Both the position numbers and the translations under genes were made by a program. This document shows positions 25,561 through 35,819 of a stretch of DNA of 64,000 nt, one piece after another. The stretch is from Palaemon carinicauda (Eukaryota > Arthropoda > Malacostraca > Decapoda > Palaemonidae). The stretch covers positions 27,203,678-27,267,677 of the forward strand of contig NC_090765.1 of the NCBI RefSeq assembly GCF_036898095.1, written 5' to 3'. The notes beneath the pieces were generated by a model. That model was not told the DNA's origin. It made no database searches and was given only the letters and a program-made list of their open reading frames with translations. Numbering within the stretch: position 1 is the stretch's first letter; each line of letters begins with the position of its first letter.

Positions 25561-26254
25561 TTATTTAAAGAACATGTTAATGCTATGTTTAGAGAGAAAC
25601 AGAAAAAAAGAGAAGTCTTATTTAAAAGAGCTTGTTAATGCTATCATGGTTTTCTTTGCTTCACTTTTTTCTTTCTTTCTGTTCATCACGCTGGCCCTTC
25701 TCACAAATGATCGTTGCTAACAATCTCTTTGTCCTTTATCCCTATCAACAAAGGGCCTTCTATCTCTTCCAGGGTATTGCTAAGATGTCTTATAATAATA
25801 GTGATCCCCTTCGATGGTTATTTGCTTTAATGGCTACCTTCAGCTTGATGATCCCCGAGATCATAGGCCTATTCCGGCCATATTGTTTAGCCATACAGTA
25901 TCACTCACATGCACACTGCTCTCATGTTTTTCTATAATTCTTGCTTCAATTCTAATGAAAGAATTGCCTTCTTCCTGTACTGAAACTTAGCTTCTTAGGC
26001 ACCATGATTATAGGTAAAATCAAAAAAGAAATGTGAGAAAAGGAAGAAAATAAGCACTGTTAATAACAGACCAAACAGAGGACAACCACATGATACACAC
26101 AAGAATAGAGAACTGAGCACTAAACGCTCAATGGCGTAATGTTTACTTCGTGTGTCGAAATAAAATTCGGGTGTAGAGTCAAAAATTTGCTCGAATTTTA
26201 CTTCGGATGTTGGAAAATTCGGATGTAGATACGTTCGTGTGTAGAGGTTCCACT

Positions 26255-26255
<1 letters not shown>

Positions 26256-26322
<67 letters not shown>
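26256..26322 (+). repeat. (GTA)n microsatellite
   Basis: About 22 GTA units directly follow the right end of the TA-flanked element. A few GTA units also precede its left end, so the element inserted into this array or the array expanded afterwards. Confidence 0.9.
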
Positions 26323-26323
<1 letters not shown>

Positions 26324-26528
26324 CCATGTTATGTCTATATGAACTGCAATGTAAAAAAGAAAGTAAGTACGGAAACAGTACGAAATTACGGTACGATAAA
26401 ATATCGTACTAGTACGGTACGGTATGAATTTTTAGGTACTGTACAAAATTACGGTACGGTAAAAATGCGTGGTACGAATTACGAAAAAACAAATCGAACC
26501 GTACCGTACTACATGCCCTGCCAGGAGG

Positions 26529-27017
26529 TGAAGCTGCTCCTCTAGGGGAAGCAACAACTCCCCCAGTAACCCGGGGTTGCCAAGGAGTTAGTCGGTCTGC
26601 GCTCCTACTCGATCGTCCCTTGGAAGAGCGCAAGCGAGGAGCTTTTGAAAGAGATTTGGGGGTGCAAGGCGAAGAAGACCGCGCTTTCCTCGCCCCTAAG
26701 GGAGAAAGATTGCACTTGGCCTTCTTCTTCCTTCACCGTCCAAATTTCCCCCACTGGGAGGCAGACCACTCCCTACACTCTGCACAGGGCGAACCCTGCT
26801 CGCCGGCGATGCCCTCTGCACGAAGGACACAGTGTGCGGGTCGGTCCCAACGAAGACACGAAAGCAGCGCAACAGGCACCCTCGCGCCATGGACAGGTAC
26901 GCATGAAGGGGATCAGAGAGAAAACACACACACCTGAAGAGAAAAAGAATACTGTATCAAAAGTATGTCAGTCTCGGGAGAGAGAGCACATGTCCGATCT
27001 CTACCAGGCCAAAAGAA
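26529..27017 (-). pseudogene. 5' gag-side remnant of DIRS copy 1, right of the hAT
   Basis: This is the continuation of the gag-side region interrupted at 23393, lying between the hAT target duplication and the right terminal repeat. It is GC-richer than the surrounding DNA, like the rest of the DIRS copy. Several overlapping frames exist but none is clearly the original one. Confidence 0.45.
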
Positions 27018-27180
27018 AAAGTGACGTACCTCACTGCTGTGAAAGTATATATAGAGGTGGCTGGGTATCCCCCGCCAACTCCCGCCTACCCACTCAAGCG
27101 GTTAAGCAGGGTTGCCACCTCGCATTTCAATTCTAATGGCTACCTTCCAGCTTTGCCAAAAGATAATCCCAATAAATAAC
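27018..27180 (-). repeat. Right inverted terminal repeat of DIRS copy 1
   Basis: This is the inverted partner of 19294-19455, sharing for example 'gtgacgtacctcactgct' and 'ggctaccttccagctttgcc'. In minus orientation this is the 5' end of the element. The outer junction 'gtatgggaacaaatga' extends to 27209. Confidence 0.85.
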
Positions 27181-27209
27181 GGAAGATTTGTTAGTATGGG
27201 AACAAATGA

Positions 27210-27899
27210 AATGTAGGTAACCAAAAATAATATATATATGGTATCATAAGTGATCCACAGTATAGTAGTACAGTAGAACATAACAATAACGGACATTGCT
27301 ACTACACACTTCAGAGTAACAGATTACATTCAGTTACCTAGAGTAACATTTGGTTGGTAAAAGTTTTAATAAAATAAGAACATAGTTCCGAGATATTTAT
27401 ATTCATTTACTGTATTTATATAAAGGTAATTTACCGTGCAAGGCGGTATATCTTAGCAATTTATGTTTGCCAACGGTTATATAAGCGGATGAGCAACTTG
27501 GTGGAGTAACGAGAACTTTGGGTGTGGAGGAAATGCCCCCTAAATCTCAATGAAGTCACTGGCAGCAGGGTGATGGATTGGGTTTAAAGTGATAGACAAG
27601 ATGTCTTTTCAGCTTTTACTCCTGATACCTGGCAGATGATCTTACTGTAATTAGTATGGGCCGACAGGGGTCACTTGCCTAAGTAAGATGGGTACTGCTT
27701 ATCACAAGGAGCTGGCTATCCTTTGATGAATTTAGCCAATGAATCCTCTAAGGATTTAGGCAGTCTATGGAAAGCATAAATGACAGAGATGGCCACATGT
27801 TCTGGCCGTAGCGGGGTGCTAAGTATATCCCGGTTTATAAATACTAAAGAAAAACTGAAAATTGGTATGTAATTTGAATATTACAACCCAGAATCAGAC
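27210..27899. other. Unassigned DNA between DIRS copy 1 and a LINE
   Basis: No frame or boundary was recognised. The part from about 27480 is richer in G than the flanks and may be older LINE sequence (5' part of family B), but no protein motif is visible. Confidence 0.35.
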
Positions 27900-28249
27900 T
27901 GGGAAGTTATAGTGGAGAATGAATTTATGAAATATAGTTTGGATATCTTGGCCCTAACTAAAACTCATAAGGGGATTTGTAAAAATATCTCAGACCCAGT
28001 CAATATATATATATATATATATCTTACTCAGGAAGATATATATATTAGCAGAACACCACAGGACTTGCAAAGCTTGCTTACCAGAATGCAGGAAATACCA
28101 TGAGGTTGGACTCAAGATAAATAGAAGAAAGACATAGATGATGAGAACAGAATTTGCAATGGAAGATGAAATATCATTGGAAGAAGAAAGGATTATTGAG
28201 TTGGAATCACTTGAATATTTAGGAACTATGATCTCTAATACAGGATCTT
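27900..28249 (+). pseudogene. LINE family B: endonuclease and RT fragments (left half)
   Basis: At the start, ENEFMKYSLDILALTKTHKG resembles the opening of an APE-type endonuclease domain. After a deletion, about 28030-28250 gives DIYISRTPQDLQSLLTRMQ, then in a shifted frame CRKYHEVGLKINRRKT and IELESLEYLGTMISNTGSL, the RT palm/thumb region (KINxxKT and the F/YLG block). A stop, a frameshift and the loss of the RT core make it a pseudogene. The sequence is cut at 28250 by a TA-flanked element and resumes at 31071. Confidence 0.75.
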
Positions 28250-28977
28250 TAAGGGGACCGTCCGCCATGTCCGCCATTTTTTTTCCTAATGATCCAAATT
28301 ACACAATTTCTATATATGTTTTAGACACATATAATACCTTCATCATATAAAAATTTCAAGTCATTTGATCAAAAACTTTTGGATTTATGAGCAAAAATCA
28401 TGATTTTAAAAAAATATTTAGGTACATTTTTCCCCACTACTATAATACCAATTGTATTGAAACTTATACCACAAAAACTACTCTAACAACCGAACAATTC
28501 TGTCAGACAGAATTTTGATTTTCCTTTCTGTTTTTTTTTTAATGAATTTTTATTTTTTTTTTCCTCGTCTAGACGGAAAATAATCGTGAAAAAAAATGTA
28601 AAACGAAAATCAAAATTTTGTCTGACAGAATTGTGGAATTTTTATTCTTCTTTTCAACGATATCTTTTTCTCTAATATCGAACAACAAATAAGTGAGAAA
28701 AATGTACCTAAGTGGGAATAAGTATGTTTTTGAGTTATGAGCTCCCAAAGATTTGCAGCAAGCTTTCGCTTCTTTTCTAAAAGAAATCAAGATAATATTA
28801 TTATGATAACTTTTATTGTTCATTCCTACATAAATGCACCCTAAAGGAGGTATTTGAACCCTCAGTTTACTATTCCTATGTTATGAGTTGCCAGTGATCT
28901 CTAATTGTTGCCAGTGTTTTAGTTAGCAGGTTTCAGCATTGTACTCTTATCCATGTTTCCCTCTTTCTTGGTTCTAT

Positions 28978-29219
28978 TTTCTTGTTCTCCACTTACTTTT
29001 TGTTCTTTCTATCACCTTATGTAACATTGGCATTGCTATAAAATTCCAGAGGACGTTGTGAAAGCACAATCAACATACGAACTTCAAGTAAATAAACACA
29101 TGCATTATAATTTCTATATGTCTTTGGAAACTTTGTGATTTTTTCGTAGCAGGTAGTTTTCATTCACCTACCCTCTACCAATGCCTTTCATTTCTGCCAG
29201 AGGTACGAGATTTCGAAAC

Positions 29220-29258
<39 letters not shown>

Positions 29259-29304
29259 GAACATTGTTATTATAGTATTTGTATAAATGGGAGTTTATAA
29301 CAAT

Positions 29305-29345
<41 letters not shown>

Positions 29346-29378
29346 CAAGTATTTGTATAAATAGCAGGGTATATAATT

Positions 29379-29416
<38 letters not shown>

Positions 29417-29483
29417 AGTATATTTTACAAGGGTATACGAACAAATGAAAAAGAGATTCATTCTATTATCTAATAAAAGGATG

Positions 29484-29528
<45 letters not shown>

Positions 29529-29587
29529 ACTTTTTACAAGGGTATACGTACAAATGAAAAAGAGATTCATCCTATTATAAAATAAGA

Positions 29588-29631
<44 letters not shown>

Positions 29632-29698
29632 AGAATTTTTGCAAGGATATACGAACAAATGAAAAAAGAGATTCATTCTATTATCTAATAAAAGGATG

Positions 29699-29739
<41 letters not shown>

Positions 29740-29773
29740 CAAGTATTTGTATAAATAGCAGGGATATATAATT

Positions 29774-29814
<41 letters not shown>

Positions 29815-30297
29815 TACGCATCTGTCACTCAGTCTTGCAGACGACGCCATAAGGATGACGTCATCATTTAAAGATCGCTATTTTCATTGTTTGGAAAAAT
29901 TATTGACTATTTGTTCTTTCTACAACCTTAGGTAACATTGGCCTTGCTATAATGTTCCCGAGGGCATTGTGGAAACACAATGTACATACGAACTTCAAGT
30001 AAACAAACGCATACATTATAATTTCTATACATCTTTGGCATCTTTGGCTTCTGTTTTCTTGTTCTCCACTTACTTTTTGTTCTTTCTATCACCTTATGTA
30101 ACATTGGCATTGCTATAAAATTCCAGAGGACGTTGTGAAAGCACAATCAACATACAAACTTCAAGTAAATAAACACATGCATTATAATTTCTACATGTCT
30201 TTGGAGACTTTGTGATGTGTCGTAAGGTGGTAGTTTTCATTCACCTAACCCTCTACCAATGTCTTTCATTTCTGCCAGAGGTACGAGATTTCGAAAC

Positions 30298-30338
<41 letters not shown>

Positions 30339-30385
30339 GAACATTGTTATTATAGTATTTGTATAAATGGGAGTTTTAAATAATT

Positions 30386-30431
<46 letters not shown>

Positions 30432-30465
30432 AAAGTATTTGTATAAATGGCAGTGGTAAATAATT

Positions 30466-30503
<38 letters not shown>

Positions 30504-30740
30504 TGCGCACCTGTCTAACTCAGTCAGGCAGACGATGCCATAAGGATGACGTCATCATTTAAAGACCGCTATTTTCATTGTTTGGAAAAATTATTGACTA
30601 TTTGTTCTTTCTACAACCTTAGGTAACATTGGCCTTGCTATAATGTTCCCGAAGGCGTTGTGGAAACACAATGTACATACGAACTTCAAGTAAACATAGG
30701 CATACATTATAACTTCTATACATCTTTGGCAACTTTGGCT
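28978..30740 (+). repeat. Kilobase-scale tandem duplication inside the TA element
   Basis: Segment 28978-29257 recurs at 30053-30337 ('ttgttctccacttacttttt', 'aatgcctttcatttctgcca' and following). Segment 29815-30052 recurs at 30501-30740 ('tgacgtcatcatttaaaga', 'ggccttgctataatgttccc'), with a further partial copy near 30880-30960. The period is about 0.7-1.1 kb, so this is a small satellite-like array in the body of a transposon. Confidence 0.8.
29222..30500 (+). repeat. Ten (GA)n arrays separated by short related spacers
   Basis: Pure GA runs of about 34-43 bases lie at 29222, 29306, 29380, 29488, 29592, 29702, 29775, 30300, 30386 and 30466. The spacers between them are related to one another, e.g. 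'agtatttgtataaatagcag' then 'tatataattc' just before the next GA run. The unit is thus a spacer plus a GA run of about 75-115 bp, repeated as a higher-order array. Confidence 0.9.
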
Positions 30741-30912
30741 TCTGTTATTGTAGTAGACTTCGTTCATCTACACTCTACAAATGCCTTCCATTTCTGCCAG
30801 ACGTACAATAGATCGAAATATAAGTGAAAAATCGCTATATATATGCAAAATTACACACAAAGACGATTTTGTCAAACTAAGTCATGCAGACGACACAGTA
30901 GGGATGACGTCA
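29856..30912. promoter_or_regulatory. Three TGACGTCA palindromes (CRE/ATF-type sites)
   Basis: The perfect 8-bp palindrome TGACGTCA occurs at 29856-29863, 30547-30554 and 30905-30912, each inside the same 'ggatgacgtcatcattta' context of the duplicated segment. It is the consensus CREB/ATF binding site. Its conservation in three diverged copies may be only common descent. No promoter is claimed. Confidence 0.3.
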
Positions 30913-31070
30913 TCATTTAAAAACCTCTATATCTTCGTTATTTGTAAAAATAATGGGTTGAAACTTCTGGAGAGCATGTACGATATGTTTCTCTATACAG
31001 AGAGAAAATAAAACGATTTTTGAATTTTTCAAGTTGGTATGCCAAAATACCAACCCGGACGGTCCCCTTA

Positions 31071-31640
31071 TAATTTGATTTTAATGAAAGATGGCAAAAA
31101 GCAAATCAGATAATGGAGAGGTTAAGGAAAATTTGGAAATCAAATAGCTTGAAATTACAGTACATATAAAAATAAGGCTATGTACCAGTTTAGTGAGATC
31201 GGTGTTACTTTATGGACATAAGTCGTGGTTTGACAATGAAACAATATCCAACAGATTTTGCAGATTTGAGAACAAAGACCTCAGAAGAATATTGGGAGTT
31301 AAGGGGCAGGAAAGGATTAGAAATGAAACTACAATAGAGATTACTCGAGTGCCGTATGTGGATGAGATCATGGTAATGGATAGATGGAGACAGTTTGGGC
31401 ATGCTTTTCGCACTCCAAATAGAGATTAGTTCACCAAACTTTCAACTGGGCTCCACAAGACACAAAAAGAATTGGAAGATGCAGGCCTACATGGCTGAGG
31501 ACTATGAAGCGTGAAGTAGATGATGAATGGAGAAATAATGATTTAAAAGCTCAAGATAGAGACGAGTGGCAATATCTAACGAGGCCCTTTGTGTCAATAG
31601 GCGTAGGAGGAGATGATGATGATGATGATAACAATGAAAT
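31071..31640 (+). pseudogene. LINE family B: RT C-terminal region (right half)
   Basis: A frame at 31193-31429 reads RSVLLYGHKSWFDNETISN, LRRILGVKGQERIRNETT and MDRWRQFGHAFRTPNRD, the post-RT region of APE-type LINEs (LLYG-x-x-x-W, then R-W-x-x-GH). After a frameshift near 31430 another frame gives RIGRCRPTWLRTMKREVDDE and DRDEWQYL, the basic C-terminal tail. A (GAT)n run at 31615-31630 marks the 3' end. It joins in sense to 27900-28249 and is separated from it only by the TA-flanked insertion. Confidence 0.8.
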
Positions 31641-32009
31641 AAAACATTCATTATTGGCATATCTTCATAATAAATAGCCTATTCAAGGAATAATTCTATA
31701 TCAATGAAATTACTTTTTTTTAATGCAAACCCATCTGAGAACATGTTACACACTCAGATGATCGTGTCATCAGCTGATTTCAAGGAACCGCTCTCAAAGA
31801 ATATACTGTACTCATATAAATACAAATAATTTTCTTAATACATGTAAAGATCATATTATTACAAATATAATAATCTTAGAAATTAAAAATAAACAAAATA
31901 AAGCTGTTTCCATATGCTTTTTCTACTTATGACGCCAAAGAGGAAACCATTGTCTTGTTACTTCCCTCGGAAAACACAACAAATTTAAAACCGGCCCTAA
32001 TAGCTTTTA

Positions 32010-32260
32010 GTAAACTGTATGTAAACTATAGTAATCTATAACATACATTATTGATAATTATGCAATATCTATTATAAGATGATTTGAATAAGTTTGGAAA
32101 TTACATATTTGAGCCCAACTGAGAATATGTAAACGCCATCAGATGATACAAGCTACAGCTGTCAAAGACATGTACACATAAATAAAAAGTATTCTTAATA
32201 TAATTTCCATACTTATTCAATCAATCTTATAATCTATAACAAAGTTTTCATACAGTTTAC
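32010..32260. mobile_element. TA-flanked fold-back MITE
   Basis: The left end GTAAACTGTATG and the right end CATACAGTTTAC are inverted copies, each flanked by TA. The inverted similarity continues inward ('gattgaataagtttggaaat' type sequence in both arms, with gaps). The unit is 251 bp and has no coding capacity. A diverged direct relative of the inner part seems to lie at 31725-31860. Superfamily not determined. Confidence 0.6.
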
Positions 32261-32269
32261 TAAAAATTG

Positions 32270-34685
32270 TAGGTATCACTAGCAATCTCTTGCATGTGTA
32301 AAAGCGTTCGTTCATTTCCCTTTTGGGCAATGTATGTATGAAAAATATATAGAATCAATTTTATCTAATTAATTTTGAATTTCTAAGCATACTGTACATA
32401 AAGTACTATAAAACTAAATTTGTAATAACATCTCAACATAATCAAAACCAGCTTATAGGCCTACACACATGGTTTCATGATTGAGCAGGTTTTGTATACA
32501 GTACTACAGATATGAGATACTGTAAATTAAAACTTGTCTGCATTTTTTTCAATGTCCAATCTAAAGGTCATTTTATGAATGGAATATACAATATCTATAT
32601 TCATTTACGTATTCATTTCCACTAAATATTCTTGTATATATTATTTAACGATTTTCTTTACTTTAATAATGTACTAGGGAAAGTAGTAGTAGAGATCCCA
32701 GATTACTCTCTAGTACTGTCTGGTTTCTGGTGCTGTTCAGTATGCAGTTAATTTTGATATGGCCACGCTTGAAGTAATCTTTCTTTTCGTGAGTCTCATT
32801 TTCTATTTCTTTATTACATTACTGAATTTTTGTATCATTTAATTTAAAATCCATAATTATGTCATCCAAACGTGAAAATGTTAATCTCAGCTGTTCATTT
32901 TGATATTACCCATGTGCATACAGTATATAGTAGGCCTATAGCCTGTATACTTTGGTATGATTTTGCTCGATTTTATGCTTTGGGAAACATATTGCGGATA
33001 CAACAGACTAGCGGCCGTACCTTACAACCGTTCCCCCCATCAGTCCGTTAATGCAAGGTTCAACTGTAGCTCGGTTTACGTGTAACTTTGATTGAAAGCA
33101 AATTAGAATACATGTACAACAATACAAATTTAAATTGGTTCACATGCATTATATAGGTCTGCAAGAAAAATTTTGCGCCAACTGGGTATCTTTTGTGGTC
33201 AAGTACTAGAGTGACTAGCCAAAAATCAGTCATGCGTCCATATGCCAGTAACAGTGTTTTCGTGTGATTTTTACCTCACTTTTGTGACATTTTAATGACA
33301 AGGATTAGTTGTCTATAGAGGTTCCTTGATAAAATTGAACAAAGTGAAACAAAAAAAACTACTAAGTATCCATAAACCATAACCTAAATGATTCAGTTAG
33401 TGATAGTGAACGCTGTTCAAGAGAGAGAACTTGATATTTTACCAGAATAACTTATCCTCCACCTAACACCAGCCACGACTCTCCTCAAAGGTAAAGTAAG
33501 AGTTAATTTGTCAATAATTTCCATTTTTCATAAATTATTAATCTATGCATTTCTGTTTGCGGGTATAAATTGATCAATAATTACCGTTAAAATTTTTTAA
33601 AAATTAGTAGAGTATACTATACTATACTGTATGTGTATTTATAGACTTGTCGAATACATCGAGTAAATTTCCTTTATTTCACATGGAATAAACTGTTTCA
33701 GAATACGAGAATTTTAGGTTTCGAGCTCGCTCCCAGATAAACTTGTAAACTAAAGACTGTATTAAAAACCTCTCGACTGAAATATATGTCAAATATGAAG
33801 CATCCAATAAACTTTCTATGCCATGATGAAATATGACGCATTCATCATGAATACAAGGAAAATTACTTTCAATTAAAGAAAAATCTAGAGTTTTGAAGTC
33901 TGATTTCATCAAACTCCTAACAGAGGGAAGCAAATTCATTCAGATTTTCAAAAATTTAAACTATACTGTTGTCAATATTTAACACCATCACTTAACACTG
34001 TAAAGTACGGTAAACAAATTGCTCCATACAATCTAAATAATTCAACCTTATCATAGAGAAACCAGTGCATGAGTTACAGTGTCTAAAGTGCACATAATAC
34101 TGCACACATTTTTTTAGGTAGGTAATTTTTTAGTTAGATAGTGGCTAAAATATCAACATACAGCAACACACCGTCTCATACATTTGCATCCATAATTCAA
34201 TAACTTTTATAAATCCCTTCTTGTACTGATAAACTGATGTTTCTTGGTTCCATTTTGAATAATCTGACATTTTGGCTGCCTTTAAAACAGAGACAGACTA
34301 TACAAAAATATGTCAATACAAATTATATTCCCTAATGACTCATATTGAGTTCTACGCACTCTACTATGTTCTGTGAAATTTTTGCATACATTCTTATTTG
34401 GTCAAAATCTTCATCAATGCCCTGTCACTGTGATTTTCCCACTCATTATCCCCAATCTACGTACTTTCAAATACACCATTTTTCTCATATCATGTCTTGA
34501 CTATTTGACTATTTCATCTTTGATATCTGTCTGCTTTCCCGCAATCTTTATTTTCACTATTTGTAGTTATACTTCTTTGAAATTCCCATTTTCTTTTTGA
34601 GTGTCCATTTCTGGTTTTTAGATTATCACAATCTTTATAAATATGAAGTATAATAATTCAACAATCATTCAAGAAAAATCCAGAG
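32270..34685. other. AT-rich DNA; one unrecognised 86-codon frame
   Basis: The segment 33010-33075 is an inverted relative of the transposon-end-like sequence at 890-945. A minus-strand frame at 33679-33939 (86 codons, starting MNLLPSVRSL) is not recognised. Its stop is followed at once by AATAAA, which could be a chance polyadenylation signal in AT-rich DNA. Nothing else was identified. Confidence 0.35.
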
Positions 34686-34689
34686 GTCT

Positions 34690-34860
34690 AGGTATGATTC
34701 TCGACTGCAAATTTACATTTGAGAAACACATCCAGTCTTGTTCTTCAACTGCACAAAAATATCGGTCTATTGAGAGTCTTTTAAATTTTTTTTCATAATT
34801 AATCTATCCTGAGAAACTGTTTTAAATCTTTCATTCTACCATATTTTGAGTAAACTATAT
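34690..34860 (+). pseudogene. LINE family A scrap
   Basis: The plus strand reads LGMILDCKFTFEKHIQSCSS followed by degraded sequence up to FHSTIF. It corresponds to the LGVILDSKFTFEKHI region of the copy at 16910. It ends just before the left end of DIRS copy 3. Only about 55 codons remain, with stops. Confidence 0.65.
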
Positions 34861-35239
34861 CATACTGCACTGTGCAATACACACACACAAATATCTTTAT
34901 TTTTAAAAGACATCTCAGGTATACAGTAGCATAACTTGTATATTAAATAAATAAACTCAAATCACTACAGCAGTCAAAGAGATCAAACATGACAAATTTG
35001 GAGGCAATTTGTATTTTTCCTAACGATATAAACCTTTAGCTATTTACCAGGATATTACTTTCGGCGAAGCTGAAAGGACGAGCCATTAAAATTTAGTGAG
35101 GATTAACTACCCATCCAGCTAGTTAGCAGGGGAGAAGGGGGTAGTTAGCTACCCTTCCCACTCATACATCTGAGATTGAGCTCACTTTGCTTGGAAGTAG
35201 GACTTTAAGGGGGATGGGGTTGGCGGGTAAGTTTGTATT

Positions 35240-35338
35240 AATAGCTAAAGGTTTGTATTGTAAGGAAAAATACAAATTATCTCCAAATTTGTCATTTGTT
35301 CCGTAACTGGAATACAAACATACGCTATTTATTAGGGG
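35240..35338 (+). repeat. Internal complementary region of DIRS copy 3
   Basis: Its first half is the reverse complement of 34986-35046. Its second half, from 'tccgtaactggaatacaaac', is the reverse complement of the outer right end near 38167-38209. The right flank departs after 'ccagttacg', so the element boundary there is sharp. Confidence 0.75.
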
Positions 35339-35819
35339 TGACTCGCCCATTACGAGAATGGACGTCCCTGCCAAACTGACTTTTTGGCTATCCCGGGCTC
35401 CTTATTTTGAATAGGTAAGTACCAAAAATAAGAAGTCCCTACACCTCGCTAAACCTTCCTACGCAAGGTCTGCAGCCTACGCAAGCTGTGTGTTGAGATA
35501 AGCATTGTGACTATGTAGGTAAAAGTTATTCAGAGTCTTTCTAGGAAAACCTGTTATAATCAAGACTTTCCCAATACCAGCTCGCCACAGTATGGATATG
35601 CAACAGCACTGACTAAATACTAGGTACACAAGGAAGCATGGTTTACCGGCAGTGGTTTGAGGTCAGCTTATGCAGAGAATCCAGGCTGCAGCTTTCCCCA
35701 AGAGAGGGGAAGATGAAGAAAAGAATAAGTCAGTCATACCATTAGATTCACACAGACTAAAAACTGGGTAACAGTGCCCTCAACCTTCTGCTACTTGTCC
35801 AATAAGGACCTTGAGGTTT

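Larger units (their letters stand above)
24267..26255. mobile_element. TA-flanked fold-back transposon inside the hAT
   Basis: The left end CAGTGGTACCTCTACATACG and the right end (CAGTGGAACCTCTACACACG on the minus strand) are inverted copies flanked by TA on both sides. A TA target suggests a Tc1/mariner-pogo type element. The copy landed in a GTA microsatellite that continues at 26256-26322. Inside is a long inverted repeat: the arms at 24607-25067 and 25184-25590 pair around an AT-rich loop, and each arm carries (GA)n/(CT)n tracts. No transposase frame was found, so it is non-autonomous. Confidence 0.75.
23394..26520. mobile_element. hAT-like DNA transposon inside DIRS copy 1
   Basis: Both ends read CAGGGCATGTAGTACGGTAC inward, extending to a perfect 26-bp inverted repeat. 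The flanks are CCTGGAGG (23386-23393) and CCAGGAGG (26521-26528), an 8-bp target duplication with one difference, as expected for hAT. The words TACGGTACGG and TACGAAATTACGG are clustered just inside both ends, like the subterminal binding repeats of hAT transposases. It contains a transposase remnant (23625-24139) and most of its interior is a second transposon (24267-26255). Confidence 0.85.
19237..27209 (-). mobile_element. DIRS1-like retrotransposon, copy 1 (decayed, carries nested insertions)
   Basis: DIRS elements use a reverse transcriptase and a tyrosine recombinase, integrate a circular DNA copy without target duplication, and have inverted terminal repeats plus an internal complementary region. 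All of these marks are visible here: inverted ends (19294-19455 with 27018-27180), an internal region at 19505-19610 complementary to both outer ends, and, in minus-strand order, gag, RT/RNase H and recombinase remnants. Without the 3.1-kb hAT insertion the element is about 4.8 kb. All frames have stops or shifts, so it is inactive. The junction core AAATGA is found at both outer ends. Confidence 0.85.
28252..31068. mobile_element. TA-flanked element rich in (GA)n arrays, inserted in LINE B
   Basis: The inverted ends AGGGGACCGTCCG (left) and CGGACGGTCCCCT (right) are each flanked by TA. The LINE B reading frame continues on both sides, which proves insertion. The interior has a palindromic pair 'gtcagacagaattttgattt' (about 28503) and its complement near 28610-28630, then a 1.9-kb block of duplicated segments and (GA)n arrays. 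No transposase was recognised. The left flank TTAAGGGG also resembles a TTAA target, but the right flank is TTATAA, so TA is preferred. Confidence 0.75.

Noticed and set aside
24516..25720. Frames encoding SLSLSLS or ERERER proteins
   Set aside because: They are translations of (CT)n/(GA)n microsatellites in the fold-back element and not genes. The same holds for frames at 29270-29850 and the poly-Val/poly-Leu frames over the GTA array.
30781..31011. A reverse-transcriptase-like 'HADDTV' motif
   Set aside because: No other RT block is near it. The related duplicated segments (29.85, 30.55 kb) read differently, and the similarity rests on three residues.
28249..31072. TTAA target (piggyBac/Kolobok) for the GA-rich element
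   Set aside because: The left flank fits TTAA but the right flank is TTATAA; TA on both sides fits without extra assumptions.
33679..33939. An 86-codon gene with a following AATAAA
   Set aside because: No homology or splice context; AATAAA is frequent in such AT-rich DNA. Kept only as a note.
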